From Selaginella tamariscina (lineage: Eukaryota; Streptophyta; Lycopodiopsida; Selaginellales; Selaginellaceae): a stretch of 64,000 nucleotides of DNA. Under the pieces are notes generated by a model. The model made no database searches. It had not been told where the DNA came from and saw nothing but the letters and a program-made list of their open reading frames with translations. The translations under genes were made by a program, and so were the position numbers. Below, piece by piece: positions 21,801-31,494 of this stretch (its first letter is position 1; each line of letters opens with the position of its first letter). The stretch is taken from positions 333,212 to 397,211 of the forward strand of contig PUQB01000111.1 of the NCBI GenBank assembly GCA_003024785.1. Direction: 5' to 3'.

Positions 21801-23845
21801 ACAGGAGAGTCAGACACAGGAAAGGTAGAAGAGGACGTAGGAGTTACTTGAAAGGCAAAAAGGTGGAAAGGAGCAGGATCAGTGGTAAGTTCATGCATGG
21901 TAGTGGTAAGAACTCGGAGAGGAGAAGGAGGGAGCTGTGACTGAAAAAGAGGAAGGATCTTGGGGGGTGGAACAGAAACAGAGTAACAAAAGGAGGCAGG
22001 ATTGGGAGAAACAGATGTGGATGTTGACAAGTGTACAGGATTGGAAGAATCCTGTACAGAAGTCCGTGGTTGCACAGGAGTGGGAGAGCCTGTGAGTGTG
22101 CTGACGAACCAACAGGAGGTGGATCCTGTTGAGGAGGAACCTTCGACACTGATACAGGATTGGAAGAACCCTGTACAGGAATCCGCAAACTTACAGGAGT
22201 GGAGAGAGCCTGCGGATGTGCTGAGGAACTGACATGAGGTGAATCCTGTCGAGGAGGAGTCTTCAACACTGGTACAGGAACAGGCACGGTCAATCCTGTA
22301 GCTTGTACTGCCTCAGACACCAAGGATGTATCCTGCACGCAGGAAGGTACAGGATTGATCCTGGCTGCTGGAGAGGAAAACGTGAGCGTCCTAGACCTCC
22401 AGTCGATCTGCGGATTTGCAACAACGAACCATGGCATGCCAAAAATGATGGGAGTCGACCGAGTCTTGATCAAGTTGAAGGAAATCGAACAGTTGAATGC
22501 GCCATGACTGCAAGGAGAGGTGTGGTAGCGTGGGTAACTGCGCCAGAAGCAATCAAACGACCATCGGCCACCTCTACAGGAACTGCACGCTTCAACTTCA
22601 CCACCGGAATGCCATGCTGAGCTGCAAAAGTGTCATCCATGAAACATGCATTTGCACCAGTGTCTAACAGGGCAAACTCCTTGAGCTCTGGTTATTGAGG
22701 CGAATGTGTACAGGAAACTTGAGTGATGGAATGGTATGAGCAGCACCAATGGAGCCTGCACCTACGTCCAACTTCGCGGCTCCTAGACGAAGTGGACATT
22801 GAAGTTTTCCGACTGAACTTCAGCTTCGGCTTCACGCGTCTTGAACTTTCTGGCTTTATTAGGACATTCCGCCACCTTGTGTCCTGCTTCACCACAATAC
22901 AAGCATAGGTTCTCCCCGACGACGTTGCTTCTCAGCAGTTGAAAGTGGGCCACGCTTGGATTTGTTAACCTCCATAGGAACTGCTCCAGAAGGTGTCGTA
23001 GGAACATGTGCTACGGCTACAGGATTGGCTGGCAGGAACTGCTGACGGAATTTTTCCTGACGGCGCTCGAACAAACGGTTGTCGCAGCGAACGGCCTGTT
23101 GCATGATCTCCGCTAACGTTTGAGCATCCGGTAACGTAAGGAGAAGGTCCTTCACATCATCCCTCAGCCCAAAACGGAAGTGTTCGATCAATGCAGTCTC
23201 GTCCCATGGAATGTTCGTGCACAATTGCTAAATTCGGATGCATAAACGGAAGCTGGTCTGGATCCTTGTGTGAGCTTCCGTAACTTGTGCATGCAGAACG
23301 GTACTTATCAGGATCTCCAAAACAGGCTTCAAAGGCAGCCACGAAACCTTCAAAGTCTTCCATCAATGGGTCGTCACGCTCCAGCAAGGGAGCAACCCAA
23401 GCCGTGGAGATCCACTTAGTAAGGATGCCAAAAGGCCAACCTTTTGTGCATCCGTCGAGTAGCGGCGTGGTTGCATGCGGATCAAGAGCCGGATCTGATT
23501 CAGGAAACCTTGGAAATCGGCGATTGCCACTGAACTTTTCTGGCATGCTGATCTTCGGCTCCGAAGAAAAGTTCGATGAAGAGGAACCACGATGCCTGAG
23601 AGAGAGCCTGTGCAGCAGCCTTGGAGGATGCATCAGCAGCTGCATGCGCCGCATGGTGGAACCTTGCAGATCGGTGACCACTTGGCGCAAAGTGGCCAGC
23701 TCATGAAGCAACATTTGGTGCTCGCGTTGAAAGTGCTCAAAATCAGCCATGATCTATGAAAGAAAAAAAGAGGAAAACGAAGGAAGAATCAAGGAAAAAA
23801 AAAGTAGCTAGGAAACGAAGAGCTATGAAGCAGTTACTATCAAAC
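18821..23845 (-). pseudogene. E3 gag-pol (all domains present, frames broken)
   Basis: Chromodomain at 18980-19100 (EYEVAAILDSR...WKGY), integrase at 19560-19990 ([16 protein letters not shown]), RNase H at 20560-20780 ([16 protein letters not shown]), RT at 20990-21720 with [12 protein letters not shown], protease near 22640, zinc knuckle CLYCGEAGHKVAEC near 22900, Gag from 23750 (MADFEHFQREHQMLL). The longest single frame, 20785-21723, covers most of RT. Relative to E1 nearly all differences that break frame are short deletions. Confidence 0.9.
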
Positions 23846-24377
23846 TGTCAAGCCACGATCCAGGAACAGGAAGAGAGCAGGATTCCAAGAACAGGAAGGC
23901 TTGACTCAGGAACAGGACGAGGAAGACAGGCAGGACAGGATCCAGGGCTAGACAGAACAATAGGATCCGGGAGCAAGACAGGAAGGCAGGACGGATCCAG
24001 GAACAGACAGGATCCGGAGCAAGACAGGAGCAGAGGCAAAGAGTAAGACAAAACAAGACAAGAACAAGGAACAAGAATAATCGTAGAATGACTGGTGTTG
24101 ATAGTAACTGATTGTACAACAATTAGGTCGGAGCTTTTATGCTCACAACTCCAAGCTAATCTGGTCATGAGTCTAATCTAGTCATGAGCTAAGAATAGTG
24201 TCCCTTATCCTCTAGGCATATCCTGTAGCATATCCTATAGGCATATCCTATAGGAATATCCTAAGGTATATCCTGTAGGAATATCCTGCAGGCATATTGT
24301 AACCCGTATCCTGTATCCGAAATCCTACATCCTGTATCCTGTATCCGGAATCCTGTATCCTGTATCGGGTTGTGACA
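23846..24377 (-). repeat. E3 5' LTR
   Basis: TGTCAAGCCACGATCC to TCGGGTTGTGACA; matches 18282-18820. Confidence 0.88.
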
Positions 24378-24441
24378 GCAGGCATATCCTGTATCCCGTA
24401 TCCTGTATCCGGAATCCTATATCCTATATCGGGTCATGACA
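24378..24441 (-). repeat. E2 5' LTR, last part
   Basis: Continues 17439-18281 and ends TCGGGTCATGACA; then PLE sequence resumes with GTGATTGCTGG. Confidence 0.78.
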
Positions 24442-24552
24442 GTGATTGCTGGTAACTTCGAGGGACCAAGTAAGATTGGAGATTCCTAGCTTTCTTCTAG
24501 CAAGTGATCACTCTAGGAATGATCCTAGGAGTGATCACTCATTTCCAAACTG
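24442..24552 (-). mobile_element. Third PLE copy: 3' coding end, right of the gypsy insertion
   Basis: Minus strand reads AARNL..SYLVPRSYQQSL, matching the C-terminus of the PLE ORF with the glutamine codon (CAA) intact where copy 2 has TAA. The fragment starts, in element sense, at CAGTTTGGAAATGAG, directly after telomeric CCCTAAA repeats. In copy 2 the same site is CCTAAATGGTTTGGAAATGAC, inside the ORF. Confidence 0.8.
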
Positions 24553-24594
24553 TTTAGGGTTTAGGGTTTAGGATTTAGGATTTAAGATTTAAGA
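24553..24594 (+). repeat. Six in-phase telomere heptamers (TTTAGGG, decaying)
   Basis: TTTAGGG x2, TTTAGGA x2, TTTAAGA x2 without spacing. This is the plant telomere repeat, sitting exactly between the 5'-truncated third PLE copy and the 3' end of PLE copy 2. The G-rich strand runs toward the right. Confidence 0.9.
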
Positions 24595-27500
24595 AGTGTG
24601 TGCCAAGTAGTAAAGAGGAGACCTAGATTACAAAAGAGTGAGTAAATATGGGTGGGAGAAAAAGAAATCCCTTGAAAAAATTTCCCTTATGAGGAGAAGG
24701 GAAATAAAAGGAAAAAAGAGAGAATATGGAGAATTAAAGAGATGATCATTTGATTGAAAAAAAGATAAGAAAATTGCACAATCCCTAAATTAGTTTCGTC
24801 CTAACTGGGACATCTTCAGTAGGAAGTGGTGCTGATCTTGAACCCTAGGAAAAAGAATCCTAGAATGCTCCTTTTATACTCCAGTTTGGACACGTGCAAG
24901 GTCAAGTGTCGTGACATGCAAAAGGCCAAGTGTCGTGGACGTGGAATGCCAAATGGATGTGGACGTGGAAGGCCACGTGTTGTGTATGTGGAAGGTCAAG
25001 TGCCATGTCCTATAGTACCTGGTGACATGTTGTTGATCGTGGTCAAAGGGGCAGTGATTGCTAGTAACTTCGAGGAGACCAAGTAAGATTAGAGATTCCT
25101 AGCTTTCTTCCAGCAAGTGATCACTTTGGGGAGTGATCCTATGGGGTCATTTCCAAACCATTTAGGGTTTAGAATATCCCCCAAGCCTAAGGCCTTAGTA
25201 TGCAAAGAATACTTTAGCTTCAAGGCAAGAGGGGCCCTTTGTCCTTCTGCCCATTTAGACCTAGCTGCAAAAAGGTTGTTCCGAGAACTATAAAGAAATG
25301 CATCAAATGCAAAGTCCAAGAATGAGATCGGGTAGGCTCTTGTGTGTAACCTCTTGTAGAACAGTTCCCTTCGCTGTTGGTAACCTATGTGAGTACTTTC
25401 ACTAAGGAGATACCTGCATAACTCTCGCGAATGAAGGAGATCTTCTGATGCCGAGGGTGTGTAGAGCTCCAAAGAAGGTATTGATAAGTATTCATCGGCT
25501 TTTGAAAAGTCTCAGAGTCGAGAATGCCTGTGGTGGCGAACCTGTGTCCCTTGAAGAAGTGGATGTCGAGAATATCCATTTCCATGGAGGAGACCTTAAT
25601 CGTAATCTTGATCGAACTGCAAAGGCGGTTATACCCAGCTAGCCAATCGTTGAGGGAATTACGGTCATTTGTCTAGACTCCTATTCCATCGTCTATGTAC
25701 CTTTCAAGGAAGAGGGGCCACTACGAACAGTGTTGCTTGTGCTCGTTCTCAAGACTGCAAAGGAAGAGACAAGCGTATACCACAGCAAAGTTGCTCCCCA
25801 TGGCTGTCCCACGAATCTATGGGAAGAGTTCACCATTGAACTCAACAAAATTCTGCTCAAGAACAAGTCCTGTTGCTGACATAATGAAGTTGGCCTGAGA
25901 AGTGTGCCCAAACCTGTCAAATACAAACTTGTTGAGCCTGCGGAGTCCTTCTTGTGTTGGAATGCTGGGATACAAGGCTTCGACATCAAAGGTGAAAAGC
26001 AAGTAATCGGGGGAAGCCGAGTTGCAGAAAGCTTCCATAGAAGTGACATTGAATCTGGCATGTAGGTTGGCTATTCTGTGAGAAGGTCGACCAGCTGATG
26101 GTGCAACCACACAAAGAGGTGTTCCCAATAAAACCATTGTACCAGCGATGGGTCTTCCCTTTACCGGTTCTTGTGGATCTTGGGAAGGAAGTAGAGCTAG
26201 CACAGGCGAAAACCCGAGTCTAGATTGTGGAGAAGGTACCTGACGGTATTCTCATCGATCCAGGTGCAACTTTCATACTTCCTGATGAGGAACTCCAGTC
26301 GTTCATAGAGTAGAGCAAATGGAACTTGGTCAACCTATTTGTACACCAGAGGGTCCCGAAGTTGTCTGTAGGCCTCTTCTAAATACCAGGATCTATCAAG
26401 GAGGACTACTCCGAGATTCTTGTCTACTGGCTTGATGACGATTGAGGTGTCCATTTCAATGAGAGAAGTGCCTGTCGAAACTTATCCTTGATGGAACATT
26501 TTGGTGCTAGAGTGTTGTGGAACCTTGTGAGAAGGGCTTCTTTCAAAGTCCTTAGTTGTGCTTCCATCAGAGGATGAGCTCGAGGGGGAACAAAAGATGG
26601 TCTTGGAACGTAGAACCTGGGTGCAGGAGTATCATTGTTCCTGAAGAGCCAAGTGAGATGAGCTGTCCTGACGAAATCATCGAGGGCACGATGAATTCTT
26701 GTAAGGGTTGTGGGTGGCGGATTGGGGATGTATTTGAGGCCATGAGCAAGTAACCTGTGTTCTACCGGTGAGAGTTGTTGTGAAGAGAGGTTGTGAATTG
26801 CCATGATCTCCACACGGTTCTCTAGCTATGAAACACGTTGTGATCCTTAGTACCGCATGATGGAGGTCGATTAACGGGAGCCAGAATGGGCAGAGTTGCC
26901 CTGCCTCTTCCTCTTCCATGTCCATGACCCCTTCCTCGTCCTTGTCCTGGGATGTTGCTCCTACTTGGTTCTCGTTGTTGGTCTTTGAAGGAGACCGAGA
27001 CTGGCCACGCTATCCACGCGGAGGTGTTGGGGAACCAGATCTCGTTGGGAGATCTCTGGGCGGACATGTTTGGAGAAGATGAAGGCGATCGAGCAAAATG
27101 GGTGTCTTTGGTCCTAGATGCCCATTTTGCTGCTTTCCATTTCCCTGGCGAGTGTTCTTCAGAATGGACTTGGGTTTTCCTCCGAGAAAGTGACTCGAGT
27201 GGTTGTCTTTGTCTGTGTATCCTCCACGGACTTGCCTTTGTCTTTGCCCTTGTTCCGTGTACCTGGACTTGGTGGCTGTTTCAACTGTTCTTTTAGCACG
27301 CGCTCGATTTTAGATCGTACAAGGTCCTTGATTGTCATCTGCTTCTCCTTGGTGGTTGCCTCTGCTTCTGCCTTCTCTCTAGCTTCTCTTGTAGCTGCAA
27401 GGGAGTTCTCCTTGGCTTTGGCAGTGAGCTGACTATTGGCGCGGAAGAAAGATACCTCGAAGAGAAGGTGGATCTTACTTTCTTTGCCAGAGAGCAACTC

Positions 27501-28375
27501 CTCTTTGACAAGTGTCATGGAGGTCGAGGGAGTCTGTGAGAGAGAGGACGAGACAAGCTCATCCACGCAAGAGTCGAATACCTTGATGAAATCATCTAAG
27601 TGAGCTAGTGCAGTTTCTCCAATTCCTGCTTTTGAAAATCCAGAAAGCAGCAGTGAGCTCCTTGTGGTACCTTGCATGGATCTCAGCAACCTTTGAGTCA
27701 AAAGGTTCTTGAAACTCTTTGAGAGAGAGTTTGACCTGTGGGATCCTAGTGTTAAGGCAATGTGGTACCATACCTTCAGAGTGGAGAGCTGTGAGTTTGT
27801 TCTTGGTGCGACCACATAGCTTGTAGAGGTTGCAATACTCTTTGAGAGAGTTCTTGAGAGTGGCCTCAAAAGCATGGGAAAGATCCTTTTGACCACCTAA
27901 GGTACCTTTAGGAGGACGTTGCTGACTTCCTGAAGTACTTGTGGGAATTAGTGGCACCTTGTTGACTCGCAAAAGAGTTCCTGAAAACGGTTGGACTAGA
28001 GTTGCTGGCTTCTGTTGTTTTTCTTTCTTAGCTCCCATTATTGAAGTTCTTGTTGTTGACGATGTAACTCTTGCTGCTATTGTTCTTTGATGTCGTTGGA
28101 ATTCCTGCTGTCACTGTAGAAATTTCTGTTGTTCCTTTTTGAAAAATCTAGCTGCTGTTGCTCCGAACTCCTCAAGTTGCTTGCGGAGTTCACGTAGCAT
28201 CTCTTGTTCACGAAGTTCAGACTGCTCCTAAAATAATACCTGAAGTTTACTGTTCACGGTCTTCAGATTACTTCAGAAGTTGTTATTCTCAAAGCTTGAG
28301 CTCCTTCTGTTGACTCTGAATCTGGTTCTAGAAATCAAGCAGTTGTTGAGTGAGTTGCTGGTGCTGTACACAGTC
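24595..28375 (-). mobile_element. Penelope-like element, copy 2 (most complete; no endonuclease domain)
   Basis: In element sense: Gln-rich coiled coil (28375-28050), N-terminal region (28038-27160), coiled coil and RG-rich segment (27500-26880), Penelope RT (26813-25089), short tail, 3' UTR (25042-24595), then telomeric repeats. It lacks about 310 bases of 5' sequence present in the inverted segment of copy 1. The 3' UTR has no ORF. EN-deficient, telomere-attached PLEs are known from rotifers, fungi, stramenopiles and a lycophyte; this element fits that class. Confidence 0.85.
25089..28038 (-). pseudogene. PLE copy 2 ORF: coiled coil, RG-rich linker, reverse transcriptase
   Basis: Starts at or upstream of MGAKKEKQQKPATLV (28038). 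RT landmarks: HGLKYIPNPPP (26750), KGRPIAG (26150), motif A FTFDVEALYPSIP with the Asp at 25985-25987, TGLVLEQNFVEFNGELF, the YIDD box at 25688-25699, thumb-type KPMNTYQYLLWSSTHPRHQK (25500) and LCRYLLSESTHIGY (25400). The ORF ends ITCWKKARNL-stop at 25089; the third copy shows the ancestral frame went on for only 12-13 residues (SYLVPRSYQQSLPL) to a TGA at 25043. That RNL..YLV motif normally precedes the GIY-YIG endonuclease, which is absent. Frame breaks and stops (for example TAG after DDGIGV) show this copy is dead. Confidence 0.85.
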
Positions 28376-28620
28376 AGTGGTCAACGGTAAGTCCTAACCC
28401 TGACTACCGCCAGATTCCCGCAGGTGACTGCAACCACCCGGTGTGGAGCCATACCTGACTCTCTAGTCACATATTGTGGTCAAGTAGCAAGTGCTTGACA
28501 TGGTTAGTGGTCAATGGTAAGCCCTAACCCTGACTACCACCAGATTCCCACGGGTGACCGCAACCACTTGGTGTGGAGCCATACCTAACTCTTTAGTCAT
28601 GTACCATCACCACCTCCCAA
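28374..28620. repeat. Tandem repeat, two units of about 130 bases
   Basis: Units start at about 28374 (CAGTGGTCAACGGTAAG) and 28503 (TTAGTGGTCAATGGTAAG) and share CCTAACCCTGACTACC, CAGATTCCC and GGTGTGGAGCCATACCT. It abuts the 5' end of PLE copy 2. No coding signal. Confidence 0.85.
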
Positions 28621-28684
28621 TAAGAGGTATATGGTTAGCACGTTCGATGACTTTAACAAATGTAAGTTCTGAGTTCTAGTCCAG

Positions 28685-28752
28685 TCTGGAATATGATTAC
28701 TCGTCCTAGTAAGGTAGTCTAGTCTGGAATATGATTACTCGTACTAGTGCAG
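28685..28752. repeat. Short tandem repeat, two units of about 38 bases
   Basis: AGTCTGGAATATGATTACTCGT occurs twice, followed each time by CTAGT. Confidence 0.8.
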
Positions 28753-28766
28753 TCAATGCTTAGGCC

Positions 28767-29045
28767 ACCCCTCTCATGCAATGTTATATTTTAGTTATGT
28801 GGGTGTGTATTTGACTGGCACCCTCTCATGCAATGTTATATATTTTAGTTATGTGGGTGTGTATTTGACTCAAGGCACCCCTCATATATTTAGTTATGTG
28901 GGTGTGTATTTGACTCAAGGCACCCCTCCCATGCAATGTTATATATTTAGTTCTAAGCAATGTGGGTGTGTATTGACTCAAGGCCAATTTGGGCATTTTC
29001 AAAACTACCTGGATTTAGGAATTACATAAACTAGAGGGCCAGTTT
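28767..29045. repeat. Expanded relative of the Mutator-like MITEs
   Basis: Four to five units of about 55 bases sharing CATGCAATGTTATATATTTTAG and TTATGTGGGTGTGTATTTGACTC, ending in AAACTAGAGGGCCAGTTTAATC. The last block matches the terminal repeat of the MITEs at 32789 and 36215, so this is a decayed copy with an amplified interior. Confidence 0.6.
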
Positions 29046-29250
29046 AATCAATGTTTAATGGTTTAAGCGTTTAACTTGATCACGGCTCTTAATTAGCTCT
29101 GTAAATCAACGGTCGAGTTTATAGGAAACCCTAGGTTAAGACGTGAGGAGCGTGCGCTGAAATCAAGGTATGCTCGTAATCCATTGCTTATCCACAATTA
29201 ATCTCTCTCTCTAGTGTGTGAATATATAAATACATAAAATTTGGTGGCAG

Positions 29251-31007
29251 GCACTGACTGTACATCTTGTGAATATTGATATTCTTGGGACGCTTGTCAC
29301 TACAAAGTTTCGCCTTTTGTTCATATCGGTATGTATATACATATTCACACACACACGCAACGCACTTTGATCTATAACCTTCATTATTTAACACTAGTTT
29401 TTGCTAGTGTAATAATTGGAACAATACCTCTGGCCACCATCGGAAAATTTGCAAAGCTGGTAAGTGTTACTATACACACACACACATATATAAAAGTCAA
29501 CATATATATATTTTAAAGTCACGAGATAGCCCTTCCAAAGTTCATAAGTTAACACCACACGCACGCCACCGCACGCGTGCACACACACGGACTATAGTAC
29601 TCTAATACGTAAAACTAATGCAGCAACAAGTGCGTTCTCGCGGTTCCCAAAGGCTCCTACAAATAGTCGGGAAGGACATGAGGACATAGTCCTTGGCTTT
29701 CGACCACATGGAAAAGATGTAAGTTAACTTACTCTCGTGTGTGTGTGTGTGTGTCTGTAAACAAGTAAACATAAATTTGAGAAGAAAAGTTCTTCATTTA
29801 CTTCAAGACCTTACAAAGCCTTCAAGATTAGACGATTTATATGCGTTTAAGACCGAGTGGGCAAGTTCTTGTCCGGGGACGGACGGCGTGTGAGACAGGA
29901 GTTTGAGCGGATTATAAAAGTCACAATAATACTGGACATTTAGTGATTGTTAACTCGGATATTGCTGTCCTACATATCTTCTCATCTCGTTTTCAATAGC
30001 AATATGTATGTGCTATATACGATATACATATATATATGCATCGAATACTACGGAGTGTTTTGTATTGCCATATTTGATACATGTATTGCATGGAGTATAT
30101 TTACTAAGAACCTGTGTTGCCTAGCAATGAAGAAATTCAGCAAGAGAGCAGATTTTCATGCCGTGGTAGACTACCTGCCTTGTGCTGGCAGCATCAGGTG
30201 TGTCTCTCTCTCTCTCTCATGGTTCTGTTTTTTGAGATAATGGTGCTGTTTTGCCCGTTCATCTCAACCTCTCATTGGGAACTTCGCAGGTATCATGGGA
30301 CTTGTACACGAGTGTGAGTGTATTTGTAAGTTCTTACCAATCTTTTTGTACAGCAATGCAGACGAGAAGCTTGTTTTCTGCTTCAGTCAGCTGCCAAACG
30401 AAGGTAAATTACAACACAATCATGTGCGTGTATGTGGTATATAATCATATCCATGTGAATTTGTACTGCATGCGTAACATAAACTATGCAAACAGGAAGC
30501 TGTACATAGCGGATGCAAGGCCTAGAAAAAATGCATTCGCAAATGGAGCATTGGGAGGTGGATCAGAATCTTCCGCGAACTATTTTCAATGTGAGGTAAG
30601 AAGAGAGTAATAGATACTATATACGTTTATGCACATGTATACATCTTATACGTACACAGATATTGTTCTGTTGTGCAGGTGGTGTTCTAGGCATTGATAA
30701 TATACATGCAATGCGGGACAGCTTTTCTCGTTTGCGGAAATCTGGACATATTTGGGGCAGCTTCATCGGATGGTTCATCATCTTTATTGGTACGAAGTGT
30801 ATGTGTATTAATATGTATTAATGTTTTGTTATAAGAGGTGGAGGATCAATATGGGGAGGTGGTAACTTAAGTAGCACAGCAGCAGCAGTCTCAGCTTTGC
30901 AGACTGTGGTTTTAGCACATGTTCAGCCTTCTTGTGTGCTGCCTGGATGCTGCCCGTGTAGCAGATGAAGAGACCTCTGTCCTCGTCCACTGCAGGTGTG
31001 TGTCACA

Positions 31008-31082
<75 letters not shown>

Positions 31083-31459
31083 CTTATATATATATATAAT
31101 ATTATATATATATATGATATATGTATATATATGGTTTTAACAGTGATGGATGGGATAGAACCAGTCAGCTTGTTTCCCTGGCACAGATCATACTTGATCC
31201 ACTTTTGAAGGGTTCCAGGTGAGATCTTATCATATACGTTTATTATTGTGTATGCGTGTGTGTATAATGTATCTGCGTATTTATGCAGGCATTGATAGAA
31301 AAGGACTGGTTGGCGTTTGGACACCCCTTTGCAGACAGATTGGGATACCCACTTGCTGGTAATGAACCATTCGTTCCGCACCAACACGGAATACAGCAAA
31401 CACAAGTTCACAATCCTCAGGACATCCTATGATAACTCTCCCATATTTCTGCAGGTTTC

Positions 31460-31494
<35 letters not shown>

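Larger units (their letters stand above)
18282..24377 (-). mobile_element. Ty3/gypsy chromovirus E3, full-length layout
   Basis: LTRs 18282-18820 and 23846-24377. Flanks are GTAGG (18277-18281) and GCAGG (24378-24382), a 5-base target duplication with one difference, inside the E2 LTR. The internal region parallels E1 throughout but carries many scattered 1-3 base deletions relative to it. Confidence 0.88.
8488..24441 (-). mobile_element. Ty3/gypsy element E2 (oldest; internally deleted; hosts E1 and E3)
   Basis: Boundaries TGTCAAGCC at 8488 and CATGACA at 24441 lie in a PLE sequence still intact at 25043-25060 (GGTCAAAGGGGCAGTGATTGC). Flanking 5-base duplications are GTGAC (8483-8487) and GTGAT (24442-24446). 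Left LTR is 8488-9019 plus 15212-15723; internal region 15724-17438; right LTR 17439-18281 plus 24378-24441. E1 and E3 interrupt the two LTRs. All three elements point to the minus strand. Confidence 0.85.

Noticed and set aside
24442-25175. The 125-base direct repeats at 24442-24560 and 25045-25175 as LTRs of a small retrotransposon
   Set aside because: They are the 3' coding ends of two PLE copies, and the DNA between them is telomere repeat plus PLE 3' UTR.
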